From Pseudomonadota bacterium (lineage in GTDB: Bacteria; Pseudomonadota; Gammaproteobacteria; Steroidobacterales; Steroidobacteraceae): a stretch of DNA of 64,000 bases. Every line of letters starts with the position of its first letter. Position 1 is the stretch's first letter. The translations under genes and the position numbers were made by a program. Shown here piece after piece: positions 1-9,034 of the stretch. The DNA lies in NCBI GenBank assembly GCA_018241505.1, contig JAFEDS010000002.1, forward strand, positions 90,882-154,881. Direction: 5' to 3'. Below the pieces are notes generated by a model. The model did no database searches and was not told where the DNA came from. It worked only from the letters and a program-made list of their open reading frames with translations.

Positions 1-1
1 C

Positions 2-1564
2 GGCATCGTCATGAAGACCCTTGCCCGGTTTGAATACGCTCTGGGCCGGCGTGTGAAATGGCGTTTCCCCTCGCACCAGCTCCAGGTATCGCCGCACGCC
101 TTCGAACAGGCGAATGCCTACTACTCGGATGAAGCCCAGGGCCTGTTCTTCGGATACTTTCCCAGTGCCGATGGCCAACAGGTGATCTACACCTGTCTGT
201 CACACGAAATCGTTGCTCACGAGACCACGCATGCCCTGCTGGACGGGCTGCGAGAGCGTTATACCGATCCGTCCTCCGCCCAACAGGCCGGCTTTCACGA
301 GGGTTTCGCGGACATCGTCGCCCTGTTGTCGATCCTGTCGGCGCCGTCGATTGTCGCGAAGGTCGTGGACCTGGGATTGCCTGCCGCCGCGGACGGCACC
401 ATCAACCGCGCCAGTGTTTCGGTCGATGCCTTGAAGGAGTCAGGGCTGTTCGGCCTCGCCGAGCAGATGGGAGCGGAGCTCGCCGGGGTCCACGGTCACG
501 CACTGCGGCGCTCGATTGCGTTGCCACCACAGAGTAGCTCACTCAGCAGTGCGAGCGCGGCCGAGCCTCACAATTGCGGCGAGGTGTTGGTGGCCGCCGT
601 GCTGAATGCGTTTCTCGCCGTCTGGGTGAGCCGCCTGGAAGCCCTTGGCAGCGAGTCGAAGCTGGATCGCGCACGGGCGGCGGAAGAAGGCGCCGAACTA
701 GCCGACCATCTGCTGAACGCGTGCATCAGGGCGCTCGATTATTGCCCCCCGACCGATATTGAGTTCGGTGACTTCGCGAGCGCCCTGCTCACCGTCGATG
801 CCGAGCTCAATCCCGCGGACGACAAATACTCGCTGCGCGCACAGTTGCTGGACGCGTTCACCCGCTACGGGATTACCCCCACCAGCGCGGGATTGCCCGG
901 ACGGCAGCCGGGCTCCTGGAATCCACCCCCGCCTGGGGTCGAGTTTGTTTACGACCGGACGCACTTTGAGAGCCTGCGCTCGGACCCGGACGAGCTGTTC
1001 AGGTTTCTGTGGGAAAACCGGGCCGCTTTCCGTCTCCACGATGAAGCACACACGCGCGTGCTGTCGGTCCGCCCGTGCATGCGAACGGGCCGTGATGGAT
1101 TCATCCTCAGGGAGACTGTCGTCGAATACCACCAGACTCTGAAACTATTCGCACGCGAGCTGCACACACTCGGGGTTGAGAAGCCGGATGGCATGCCGGA
1201 TGACTCCTCGGTTACGTTATATGGTGGCAACGCGGTCATCTTTGATGAATACGGGCACGTCAAATACAACATCGGCAAGTCGATTCTGGATGTCCGGCGG
1301 CAGAGCGCTCGTCTGGACTACTTATGGAAACGAGGTGCGTTCGATAGTAGTGCGAACCCATCGCGGGCCTTCGCGTGCCTGCATCGCAAGCGCAGGGAAC
1401 AATTTGCGCGGCCCACACCGGCCGATGGCGCTGCGTTGAACCCCGCGGCCGCCGCGGCACTTCCCCGCGCCAACCCGCGCACGGACCCTCCAGCGGCTGC
1501 GCGCTGGTTCATCAACCAGTCCCGTCAGCTTCATGACGAGGACAGCGGCCCCGGGCAGCGTTAA
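2..1564 (+). CDS. Zinc metallopeptidase-like protein (5' partial)
   Basis: The reading frame is open to the left edge of the window, so the gene probably begins upstream; the first methionine visible is at base 11. Counted from that methionine, residues 70-74 read HETTH, the HEXXH zinc-binding and catalytic signature of gluzincin-type peptidases. A second acidic element, HEGFAD at residues 96-101, fits the third zinc ligand. The remaining 400 residues have no motif I recognise, and the last 80 are rich in alanine, proline and arginine. A hydrolytic role is inferred from the HEXXH motif alone; the substrate and location are unknown. The next gene starts 9 bases after the stop, so the two are probably co-transcribed. 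Confidence 0.75.
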   Translation, partial: GIVMKTLARFEYALGRRVKWRFPSHQLQVSPHAFEQANAYYSDEAQGLFFGYFPSADGQQVIYTCLSHEIVAHETTHALLDGLRERYTDPSSAQQAGFHEGFADIVALLSILSAPSIVAKVVDLGLPAAADGTINRASVSVDALKESGLFGLAEQMGAELAGVHGHALRRSIALPPQSSSLSSASAAEPHNCGEVLVAAVLNAFLAVWVSRLEALGSESKLDRARAAEEGAELADHLLNACIRALDYCPPTDIEFGDFASALLTVDAELNPADDKYSLRAQLLDAFTRYGITPTSAGLPGRQPGSWNPPPPGVEFVYDRTHFESLRSDPDELFRFLWENRAAFRLHDEAHTRVLSVRPCMRTGRDGFILRETVVEYHQTLKLFARELHTLGVEKPDGMPDDSSVTLYGGNAVIFDEYGHVKYNIGKSILDVRRQSARLDYLWKRGAFDSSANPSRAFACLHRKRREQFARPTPADGAALNPAAAAALPRANPRTDPPAAARWFINQSRQLHDEDSGPGQR

Positions 1565-1573
1565 ACTGTCATT

Positions 1574-2011
1574 ATGGACTACATCGAGATCGATCCAATC
1601 ACAGGAGTCGTGAGCTGGGACGCGTATTTCGATTATCTCTACACCGTCCGCACCCAGATTTCCGCTGACTTGTATGCGTACGCCGCTAATCGCGAGCACT
1701 ACAAGCCTGAAGGCAGGAACTCCCTGCAGGGTGCGTGGCTCATTGGCGTGCAGTTCGGCTACCGGGCGCAGGAAGTCGTGCTCGCTTTCCTGGGCGCCTG
1801 GCAGGATCGCAAACACGTGTTGACTTATACCGGTGTGTCCGCGTACTCCCTCGACGTCGATGTCGAATACCGCTCAGGCGACCGGGACCTGTTGACCCAC
1901 GAATTCCGCGTTGAAAAACAGATCATCACCCACGAGCTCGCGTTCAGGACCGGCAGGGTCATTCGAATCGTCGCGAAGGATGTGATTCCGACGACGGAAG
2001 TGCTGAGCTGA
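1574..2011 (+). CDS. Hypothetical protein
   Basis: A 145-residue protein rich in tyrosine and aspartate with no signal peptide or membrane segment. It starts 9 bases after the preceding peptidase-like gene and on the same strand, so it is probably part of the same transcript. I do not recognise a family. The even mix of residues and the lack of low-complexity sequence suggest a real soluble protein, perhaps a partner or modulator of the peptidase; that role is inference only. Confidence 0.65.
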   Translation: MDYIEIDPITGVVSWDAYFDYLYTVRTQISADLYAYAANREHYKPEGRNSLQGAWLIGVQFGYRAQEVVLAFLGAWQDRKHVLTYTGVSAYSLDVDVEYRSGDRDLLTHEFRVEKQIITHELAFRTGRVIRIVAKDVIPTTEVLS

Positions 2012-2066
2012 CGGCCGCCCCGGCCGCGGATGTCACACGGCTTCGAGCTGTCTCGTCCCTTTCGGT

Positions 2067-2933
2067 ATGGAACAGAAACTGAACCTGGAGGCGGCGGCGG
2101 TCTTCGACCCGCTGCGTCCCCGCCTGATCCGGGCGGCTTATCGGATGCTGGGTTCCGTCGCCGACGCGGAAGATGTGGTGCAAGACGCCTTCCTGCGGTG
2201 GCTGGCGACGGACCGCAGCGCAGTGCGAGAGCCCGAAGCTTTTCTGCGTCGCGTGGTCACCCGGCTCTGTCTCGATTTCCTCAAGTCCGCGCGCAATCAA
2301 CGCGAGACGTACGTCGGCACCTGGCTACCGGAGCCCATCGTGGAACCAGACGATCAGGAGGTCGACGAGGACGTCACCCTGCCCTTGATGTTGGCGCTCG
2401 AGCGCCTGTCACCGCTGGAGCGGGCGGCCTTTCTGCTGCATGATGTCTTTGGCATCGAATTCGATGAGATCGCGGAAACCGTGGGGCGCGAGCCGGCCGC
2501 CTGCCGCCAGCTCGCCAGCCGGGCCCGAACTCAGGTGCGGGCGTCACGGCCGCGGTTTCCGGTTCCGAAGCAGCACGGGCTCGAGATCGCGGAAGCGTTT
2601 TTTGCGGCCTCGCGGCAGGGAAACATGCAACAACTGCGCTCGCTGTTGGCGAACGATGTTGCCATCTATTCGGATGGTGGCGGCAAGCGCCCGGCGGCTC
2701 CGCAACCCATTGTCGGAATCACCCTGGTGATGCAGGCGCATAGGGGACTTGCGCGCATTTTCGCCAAGGGGCCATCGCAGATGCTGCGCTACGGACTCAT
2801 CAACGGGCTGCCGGGATTTGTCACCCGCGAAGCCGACAACGAGCTGCAGACCACGAGCCTGCAGATCGAGGCCGGCAAGATCGTGGCCATCTATGTGATG
2901 CGCAATCCGGACAAACTGCGGCGCATTCACTGA
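2067..2933 (+). CDS. ECF41-type RNA polymerase sigma factor
   Basis: A 288-residue extracytoplasmic-function sigma factor. Region 2 lies near residues 10-75 (with AYRMLGSVADAEDVVQDAFL) and region 4 near 110-160. Three motifs place it in ECF41 (SigJ-like): WLPEP in the linker between sigma regions, DGGGK in the C-terminal SnoaL-like extension, and NPDKL near the C-terminus. In this family the C-terminal domain replaces an anti-sigma factor and tunes activity in cis. ECF41 genes usually sit next to a carboxymuconolactone decarboxylase or oxidoreductase target; none lies directly here. The convergent neighbour is a PaiB-like flavin protein whose stop overlaps by 7 bases. No strong ribosome-binding site precedes the ATG. 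Confidence 0.93.
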   Translation: MEQKLNLEAAAVFDPLRPRLIRAAYRMLGSVADAEDVVQDAFLRWLATDRSAVREPEAFLRRVVTRLCLDFLKSARNQRETYVGTWLPEPIVEPDDQEVDEDVTLPLMLALERLSPLERAAFLLHDVFGIEFDEIAETVGREPAACRQLASRARTQVRASRPRFPVPKQHGLEIAEAFFAASRQGNMQQLRSLLANDVAIYSDGGGKRPAAPQPIVGITLVMQAHRGLARIFAKGPSQMLRYGLINGLPGFVTREADNELQTTSLQIEAGKIVAIYVMRNPDKLRRIH

Positions 2934-3541
2934 CCTTCGCGGATCACTTCATCGCGGTCGGCGGCCGCATAACCTTCCGCATCCAACGCGGCCCGGACCG
3001 ATTGCCGCTCGTCGCTGTCGCGGTGTTGGCTCGCCTTGAACTTGCCAATCAGCCGCGTCACGTTGATCTCGAAAGCCACGATCCGGGACAGCGCCCCCTC
3101 GATGTATTTCTCCGGCGCATCGGTGACTCTCCAGGGTTGTTGCCGCGTGCCCTCCTGGGAGTCCGTCAGGTCGGTCACAATGGCGAGTTTCTGCGACTGC
3201 ACCTCGCTGAAGCGGATCGTGCCGTGCGCATGCACCACCGAGTAGTTCCAGGTCGGCACGACCTTGCCGTGCTCCTGCTTGGCCGGATACCACGAGGGCG
3301 ACATGTAGTGATTGGCGCCCCCAAATATAACGAGCACCGGTGCATCCGGCCCGAGGCTCTTCCAGAGGCTATTTGCGCGCGCCACGTGGCCGCGCAGTCT
3401 GCGCTCGGCCAGGAGCATCGGAATGTGGTTGGCGGTCAGTCCGTCCGCTGTCGTACAGATCAGTGCCGCCAGCGGATGGCGGCGGATGAATGCCTCCAGC
3501 ACGTCCTGGCGCTCTTCTCGAAAGGCCTCCGGGATATACAC
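2927..3541 (-). CDS. PaiB-like FMN-binding protein
   Basis: A 204-residue protein of the FMN-binding split-barrel family typified by Bacillus PaiB, often called negative transcriptional regulators. The family-typical N-terminus YIPEAF is directly at the chosen GTG start, which is preceded by GGAG at six bases. The frame continues upstream to 3661, but those residues look non-coding. The segment with ANHIPMLL and the later PTWNYSVVHAHG matches the conserved flavin-binding and dimer region of the family. Function beyond FMN binding cannot be read from sequence. It is convergent with the ECF41 gene, overlapping it by 7 bases. Confidence 0.88.
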   Translation of the reverse strand: MYIPEAFREERQDVLEAFIRRHPLAALICTTADGLTANHIPMLLAERRLRGHVARANSLWKSLGPDAPVLVIFGGANHYMSPSWYPAKQEHGKVVPTWNYSVVHAHGTIRFSEVQSQKLAIVTDLTDSQEGTRQQPWRVTDAPEKYIEGALSRIVAFEINVTRLIGKFKASQHRDSDERQSVRAALDAEGYAAADRDEVIREGQ

Positions 3542-3690
3542 ACCACGCTCCGATACTCGGGACTGACGGACCGAGTATGCCCGGCGGCGCCCACCCGGGG
3601 CAGTGGCTGCCACGGACCCCCGAAAGTGGCCCTTTGGGCCCCTCCGGCAGCCTCCTAGCATGCGCGCAACCGTTCACCAGGAGTCCTGTC

Positions 3691-4242
3691 ATGAAAGGGG
3701 TTCAGCTCGGGATAGTGGCCGCGGCCCTGCTGGCGACGAGTCTGCTCGCGCAAAGCGCCCCGCCGGCGCCTCGCGACGGCAGCCACGACTTCGACTTTCT
3801 CATTGGGGACTGGAAAGCCCACGTCCGGCGCCTGCCGGAGCGGCTGGTGGGCTCTCACAAGTGGGTCGAGTACGACGGCATCTCCAAGCACAAGAAGATC
3901 CTGGACAGCAACGCCAACTTCGAGGAATTCGAGGTGTGGACCGCCGATAAGAGCGAGCACCTGAAAGCGCAGACCCTGCGCCTGTACGACCCCGAATCAC
4001 GGCAGTGGCGCATCTACCTGGTGGATGTGGACAAGGGCACCCTCGGGCTGCCGCCGGTCACGGGCCGGTTCAACGGCCGCGTGGGCGAGTTTTACGACCA
4101 GGAGGAATGGAAGGGCCAGGCAGTCATTGTGCGTTACCAGTGGACGGACCTCTCGCCGCATGCCTCGAAGATGGAGCAGGCGTTCTCGGCGGACGGCGGC
4201 AAGAGCTGGGAAGTCAACTGGATCTGCGAATTGTCGCGTTGA
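3691..4242 (+). CDS. Secreted DUF1579-like protein
   Basis: A 183-residue protein beginning with a signal peptide (MKGVQLGIVAAALLATSLLA, then QSAPPAP). The ATG at 3691 has AGGAG ten bases upstream; the frame is open further back to 3490 but that part is unlikely to be translated. The mature part starts with HDFDFLIGDWKAHVRR, a pattern typical of DUF1579-type lipocalin-like beta-barrel proteins with the FxxGxW signature. It probably folds as a periplasmic barrel; ligand and role are unknown. It lies alone between PaiB and the patatin gene. Confidence 0.82.
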   Translation: MKGVQLGIVAAALLATSLLAQSAPPAPRDGSHDFDFLIGDWKAHVRRLPERLVGSHKWVEYDGISKHKKILDSNANFEEFEVWTADKSEHLKAQTLRLYDPESRQWRIYLVDVDKGTLGLPPVTGRFNGRVGEFYDQEEWKGQAVIVRYQWTDLSPHASKMEQAFSADGGKSWEVNWICELSR

Positions 4243-4263
4243 AGCTGCGATGAAGGGCCGTGC

Positions 4264-4297
4264 CATAACAGTTGTTGAGGGGGCAACAACCGTTATG
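4264..4297 (+). promoter_or_regulatory. 5' leader hairpin before the patatin gene
   Basis: Two 14-base arms, 4264-4277 (CATAACAGTTGTTG) and 4284-4297 (CAACAACCGTTATG), pair with one A-C mismatch around a six-base loop AGGGGG. The hairpin ends six bases before the ATG at 4303, and its G-rich loop is the only Shine-Dalgarno-like sequence there. This geometry could hide the ribosome-binding site and control translation; it could also be a binding site for a dimeric protein. No T-run follows, so it is not a standard terminator. Confidence 0.6.
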
Positions 4298-4302
4298 AGT
4301 AC

Positions 4303-7206
4303 ATGTCCACAGCGGGCGGCCGGCAGACTCTGAATGAAGTCCTGGTGACGGAGTTGGGATGTTTGCGCCCGCAACTGCAGCGCAACGCACCTCCCGCGAC
4401 GTACCAGTCGACCGACGCGCAACGCGCCGAGGATCTCAAGGGAATCTACCAGTCTATCGACAGCTCCCGGCTGGAGCTGTCCGCCCTGTGCCTGTCCGGC
4501 GGCGGAATCCGCAGCGCAACATTCAACCTCGGTGTCATCCAGAGCCTCGCCCGGATCGGCCTGCTCGGAAAATTCGACTACCTGTCGAGCGTCTCCGGTG
4601 GCGGCTACATCGCCTCCTGGCTGCGGGCCTGGATGCATCGCCGCGGTGTCGCTGAGGTCGTACGGGAGTTGGGTCAAGGGGCGAAAGGCTCCGACCCACT
4701 GAATATCGAGCCCCGGCCGGTCGTCAACCTGCGCGAGTACAGCAACTACCTGACACCGGCGGTTGGCTTGTTTTCCGGTGATACGTGGGCGGCGGCGGCC
4801 ACCATTGTCCGCAACCTGCTTCTCAACTGGCTGGTCCTGTTGCCGTTGCTGTCGGCCGTGGTGGGAATTCCACTGTTGTTCCTGCTGGCCATGCGCACGA
4901 CCGGGATTTCCAACCTGTCGCAGGTTTGCCTGGCGCTCGCCCTGCTGACGGAATTCATTGCGAGCCTGCTCGTGTTCGGCTCCCGGCGCCTTGCCAAGAA
5001 ACCCGAGATACCCCAGGGCTACTTCATCTGGACCTGTGTCTTGCCGATCTGCCTCGCCGGCGGGCTTCTGTCCACGGCCGGCGTGGGCCTGGATCCCAGG
5101 GTGACCGACAATAGTGCCCCCTGGCAGTTTGCCGCCCTCTGGTCGATCGGCGTGCCCATCCTCGGCTGGGGCCTCATTGAGCTGCTGACCCGCTCCAGCC
5201 GCCGCGCCCAACAAAAGACCACCGGCAAGGACGATACCGGCCCGCAGACTCGAGAGCAGATCAAGAAGGAATCGCGGCAGGTGGCCCCTCTCGTGGAGCT
5301 CGCCGCGCTGGTGGTCTCGGGACTGGTGGGAATGAGCCTGCTGGCGAAAACCACCCAGTGGTGGTTCTCCTATCTCTACAACCATCCGGCCCTTTACGCC
5401 GTGCTGGTGTTGCCTCTGCTGCTCGGCGAGTACCTGTTGTCGCGCGTGCTGTTCATCGGGCTCCTGAGCCTCAACGACGAAAGATCCGACCAGGTCCCCG
5501 GCGAGGCGGGCGTGCGCAGCCGGATTTCCAGCAACGACTCGGACCGGGAGTGGTGGTCACGGCTGTCCGGATGGCTGCTGCTGGTGATGGTGTGCTGGGT
5601 GGCCGTGACGGGTGTATGCCTCATCGGCTGTTATCTGCCGAGCGTGTTGTTCAGGTTGTTCAAGCAGGACTATGCGACTGTCAGCTATTGTGTGAAGCTG
5701 ACTGTCTCCCTGCTTGGCGCCATCACGGGCGCAATATCCGCACTCACCAGCAGCAGCGCCAGGACACCGGGCCCGGGGGCCGCGGCGACCCAACCCACGC
5801 CGGGCGCGATGAAGAGCCTCATGGCCTTGACCGGCCCGGTGTTTGTCATCTGCCTGATCATGATGTTGTCATGGGCATTGAAGGCGCTCGGCGAGGCCCT
5901 CATCCCGGATCCCTCACGCGCCTTTGTGCTGCATTTCTACGAGTCCATCGGCGCACAGCCGGTGCCGTGGCGGATCACGCTCGGGTTTATGGGGATCCTG
6001 GCCTGGCTCGCGGTATTGGGCATGGTGGCCAGCCGGTTCGTGAACGTAAACCGGTTCTCGTTGCACGGCATGTATCGCAACCGGCTCGTGCGCGCCTACC
6101 TGGGCGCTTCCAACGTGGAGCAGCGCACGCCCGACCCGTTCACCGGGTTCGCGCTGAATGACAACTTCGCTTTGCATGAGTTGTGCTCGCCGTTGCAGGC
6201 CCCGGGGGCCGTGGTCCCGCCCCTGTCGATCATCAACACCACTTTGAACCTCGTGAACGGCAACAAGCTCGCGTGGCAGCAGCGCAAGGCCGAGTCCTTC
6301 TCCATGTCGCCGCTGTTCTGCGGGAGCTGGCTGGAGGGCTACCGCAAATCCACCGAGTACGGCGGACCGGGCGGCGTGACCGTCGGCACCGCGGTGACCA
6401 TTTCGGGTGCCGCCGCGAGCCCCAACAGCGGCTACTCGTCCTCACCGGTGTTGGGCTTTCTCATGGCCATGTTCAATGTGCGCCTGGGAGCGTGGCTGGG
6501 CAACACCAACGAGCACGGCAACCGCACCTACACGCATCCCGGCCCGCGGTTTTCCATTGTGCCCATGATTGCCGAGATGTTCGGACTGACGAATGCCAAC
6601 CGCGGCTATGTCAACCTGTCGGACGGGGGCCATTTCGACAACCTCGGCCTGTACGAGGTGGTGCTGCGGCGCTGCCGCCACGTGCTGCTGAGCGATGCCG
6701 GCCAGGACGGCGGCTTTTCCTTCGAGGACCTGGGCAACTCCATCCGCAAGATCCGCATCGATTTCGGAATCAACATTGTGTTTGAGAAGATCCAGATTCT
6801 GCCCAACACACCGGAGAAGGAAGGGTTGTGCTGCGCGACCGCGCGGATTCGCTACAGCGACGTCGATGACACGCCGCCGGAGCGCGATGGCCTGCTGGTA
6901 TATATCAAGCCGACGCTCCGCGGCCGCGGTGCCCAGGTTCCGTACGACATCTACAGTTATGCACGCGAATGCGAAGCATTTCCCCATGAGCCCACCGCGG
7001 ACCAGTGGTTCAGTGAGTCGCAATTTGAGAGTTATCGCGCGCTCGGGGCGCACATCATGGAACAGTTGACCCAGACGTTGGGGGACAGCAACCAGGCGGG
7101 CTTTGCCGATTTCCACGCGAGTGTGAAGGCGTACCTGGAGACCAGGGCCGCCCCGCCGGCGCCGTTGGGGGGCTACGCGCCGCCGGAGGTCGCCACCGCC
7201 TCCTGA
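4303..7206 (+). CDS. Patatin-like phospholipase with large membrane domain
   Basis: A 967-residue protein in which a patatin acyl-hydrolase domain is split by a membrane region. The oxyanion motif GGGIR is at residues 66-70 and the nucleophile motif SVSGG at 96-100, with Ser98 as predicted catalytic serine. Roughly residues 165-590 contain several hydrophobic helices. The catalytic Asp lies in SDGGHFDN near residue 774, as expected for the Ser-Asp dyad of the family. It probably cleaves membrane lipids at the inner membrane. It is longer than soluble patatins (about 300-400 residues). It overlaps the convergent csrA gene by 34 bases and is preceded by a stable leader hairpin. Confidence 0.9.
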   Translation: MSTAGGRQTLNEVLVTELGCLRPQLQRNAPPATYQSTDAQRAEDLKGIYQSIDSSRLELSALCLSGGGIRSATFNLGVIQSLARIGLLGKFDYLSSVSGGGYIASWLRAWMHRRGVAEVVRELGQGAKGSDPLNIEPRPVVNLREYSNYLTPAVGLFSGDTWAAAATIVRNLLLNWLVLLPLLSAVVGIPLLFLLAMRTTGISNLSQVCLALALLTEFIASLLVFGSRRLAKKPEIPQGYFIWTCVLPICLAGGLLSTAGVGLDPRVTDNSAPWQFAALWSIGVPILGWGLIELLTRSSRRAQQKTTGKDDTGPQTREQIKKESRQVAPLVELAALVVSGLVGMSLLAKTTQWWFSYLYNHPALYAVLVLPLLLGEYLLSRVLFIGLLSLNDERSDQVPGEAGVRSRISSNDSDREWWSRLSGWLLLVMVCWVAVTGVCLIGCYLPSVLFRLFKQDYATVSYCVKLTVSLLGAITGAISALTSSSARTPGPGAAATQPTPGAMKSLMALTGPVFVICLIMMLSWALKALGEALIPDPSRAFVLHFYESIGAQPVPWRITLGFMGILAWLAVLGMVASRFVNVNRFSLHGMYRNRLVRAYLGASNVEQRTPDPFTGFALNDNFALHELCSPLQAPGAVVPPLSIINTTLNLVNGNKLAWQQRKAESFSMSPLFCGSWLEGYRKSTEYGGPGGVTVGTAVTISGAAASPNSGYSSSPVLGFLMAMFNVRLGAWLGNTNEHGNRTYTHPGPRFSIVPMIAEMFGLTNANRGYVNLSDGGHFDNLGLYEVVLRRCRHVLLSDAGQDGGFSFEDLGNSIRKIRIDFGINIVFEKIQILPNTPEKEGLCCATARIRYSDVDDTPPERDGLLVYIKPTLRGRGAQVPYDIYSYARECEAFPHEPTADQWFSESQFESYRALGAHIMEQLTQTLGDSNQAGFADFHASVKAYLETRAAPPAPLGGYAPPEVATAS

Positions 7207-7427
7207 GCTTCGCCTTCTCTTTTTGGCTGCGCGGCGGCGGCCTGCGCCCGCTCGGCCTGCGCCGCCTCGCGTTGAATGCGCTCGAAAATCTCTTCCCGAT
7301 GCACCGCGACATGCTTGGGCGCCTTGATGCCAATCCGGATCTGATTGCCTTTGACGCCCAGGACGGTCACATCGACGTCACTGCCGACCTTCAAGGTCTC
7401 GCCAACTCGTCGAGTAAGAATCAACAT
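7173..7427 (-). CDS. csrA: Carbon storage regulator CsrA with extended tail
   Basis: The N-terminal 60 residues ([15 protein letters not shown], then [13 protein letters not shown] and [10 protein letters not shown]) are a textbook CsrA/RsmA, a dimeric RNA-binding regulator that blocks or stabilises target mRNAs at GGA motifs. The ATG at 7427 has AAGGAG eight bases upstream; the open frame beyond it is ignored. At 84 residues it is about 20 longer than the usual 61-65 because of an Ala/Gln/Glu-rich tail after residue 60. The 3' end overlaps the convergent patatin gene by 34 bases, so the two transcripts are partly antisense. Confidence 0.96.
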   Translation of the reverse strand: MLILTRRVGETLKVGSDVDVTVLGVKGNQIRIGIKAPKHVAVHREEIFERIQREAAQAERAQAAAAQPKREGEAQEAVATSGGA

Positions 7428-7520
7428 CGTCCGTCTCCTTGTCTTCCGCACTCCTAATGTACTGAGACGTTCGTCTCATGGGAATCCGTTATCCTGGTTT
7501 TTTCAAGCCCCAAAAGCCAT

Positions 7521-8780
7521 TCAATCCTGCTTGTAGATCCGGCCCTCCTTCATCACGAACTGCACGTTTTCCAGCAAGCGCACGTCGGCGAGCGGATCGC
7601 CCCGCACTGCAACCAGGTCCGCCAGCTTGCCCGCTTCGATCGAGCCCACCCGCGCGGCGACTCCCAACAGATCCGCCGCGCTCACGGTCGCCGAGCGGAT
7701 TGCCTGCATCGGCGTCATCCCGTTCTGGACCATGAAGTTAAATTCGCGGCTATTGCGCCCGAACGCACAGACACCAATGTCCGTACCAAAGGCAATCCTG
7801 ACGCCCGCCTGCACCGCTTTGCGAAAATTCTGCAACTGCGCCGCCATTACCTGGTTGGCCTTCTCAACAAACTCCGGCGGATAGTTGGTTCCCACGCACT
7901 CGCGGACCTCCAGCGTCGGCACGAGATACGTACCGTGCTGCTTCATGAGCGCTCGTCCTTCATCGTCCATGAGAGTCCCGTGCTCAATGGAAGCAACTCC
8001 GGCACGGATAGCCGCCTTGATGCCCTCCGCGCCGTGCGCATGTACGGCAACCTTCAAGCCGAAGTTGTGCGCCTCATCCACCGCAGCCGCCAACTCATCC
8101 GGTGTCGCCTCACGGCCACCCGGATTGCTGTTGTGAGTGAGTATAGCGCCGGTGGCAAACATCTTGATAACATCGACACGCTGCCCTGCAAGAGTGCGAA
8201 TGCGCTCGCGCACCTCCGTCGGCGAGTTTGCCGTGCCGTAACGTAAATCCCATGGAAGTGTCACGTCCGGCGCGAACCCGGTGACAGCCCCTGCACCTCC
8301 GGTGATTGTTACATACGCACCGGCGACCAACATGCGCGGCCCGACCACATCGCCACGGTTAATTGCATCGCGCAATGCGACGTCAACCAATGCGCGATAG
8401 CTGCCCAGGTCTCGAACGGTCGTAAATCCCGCCAACAACACCGCACGCGCGTTCGGCAGCGACCCGAACGCTCGCTCCGCGGCGGTGTGCTCGAGCTCCG
8501 CCAGTGGATCCTGGTTGCCGGTGGATATCGTGAGATGGGTATGAGAGTCAATGAGACCGGGGAGGACCGTGTAGTCGCTCAGGTCAATGAACTGCGAGCC
8601 CGGCGGACGCTCCAGATTCGCGGCCACCGCCACAATCCGGCCGTCTTTGATGGAAATGAGGGTCGGACCCAGTTGCTTGCCGGCCGCGGTGTCGATGAGA
8701 TGCCCGGCGCGGATCACCAGCTCCTGCGCCTGGGCTGCCTGCAGACAGAACAGGCTCGCCATGAGCACTCGCAACTTCAT
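7521..8780 (-). CDS. Secreted imidazolonepropionase-like amidohydrolase
   Basis: A 419-residue metal-dependent amidohydrolase. A signal peptide (MKLRVLMASLFCLQAAQA) sends it to the periplasm. The metal-binding HTH motif is at residues 80-82 (IDSHTHL), followed by a His in VAVHAHGAEG, another in SIEHGTLMD, and the final catalytic Asp in FGTDIGV. This layout matches the imidazolonepropionase-like, Xaa-Pro or Xaa-Arg dipeptidase branch of the superfamily, many of which are secreted in gammaproteobacteria. The exact substrate is not predictable. The start overlaps the stop of the upstream DUF2007-like gene (ATGA), so they form a translationally coupled operon with the methyltransferase. Confidence 0.93.
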   Translation of the reverse strand: MKLRVLMASLFCLQAAQAQELVIRAGHLIDTAAGKQLGPTLISIKDGRIVAVAANLERPPGSQFIDLSDYTVLPGLIDSHTHLTISTGNQDPLAELEHTAAERAFGSLPNARAVLLAGFTTVRDLGSYRALVDVALRDAINRGDVVGPRMLVAGAYVTITGGAGAVTGFAPDVTLPWDLRYGTANSPTEVRERIRTLAGQRVDVIKMFATGAILTHNSNPGGREATPDELAAAVDEAHNFGLKVAVHAHGAEGIKAAIRAGVASIEHGTLMDDEGRALMKQHGTYLVPTLEVRECVGTNYPPEFVEKANQVMAAQLQNFRKAVQAGVRIAFGTDIGVCAFGRNSREFNFMVQNGMTPMQAIRSATVSAADLLGVAARVGSIEAGKLADLVAVRGDPLADVRLLENVQFVMKEGRIYKQD

Positions 8781-9034
8781 TTGGATTCGTCTCCCATGCC
8801 GGTCGCAAGGTAAGTGAGCTCACTTTCGGACACCGGCTCCTGTTTCAGGATCCAGTGGGCCCGATGCAGCAGGGGCGGCGGAACCAACACCGAGAAACTC
8901 CAGGCCAATCCCGGAATGGGTTCATCCGGTGCAATGTAGGCCGGCACACCCTCGCCGGCCAGCAGCCCGACGAGCGCCTCCGCGGAAAATCGATCCGGGA
9001 AGGTCTGCACATTGACCCAGTCTGCGTCATTCAC
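8777..9034 (-). CDS. Small DUF2007-like protein
   Basis: An 85-residue protein starting MNDADWVNVQTFPDRFSAEA, with the segment LVGLLAGEGVPAYI. This pattern (a short alpha-beta domain covering how a source is sampled over two chains) resembles DUF2007, a small domain proposed to act in signalling. It overlaps both its neighbours by four bases (ATGA junctions), lying between the methyltransferase and the amidohydrolase in one minus-strand operon. Assignment to DUF2007 is by eye and moderate. Confidence 0.75.
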   Translation of the reverse strand: MNDADWVNVQTFPDRFSAEALVGLLAGEGVPAYIAPDEPIPGLAWSFSVLVPPPLLHRAHWILKQEPVSESELTYLATGMGDESK

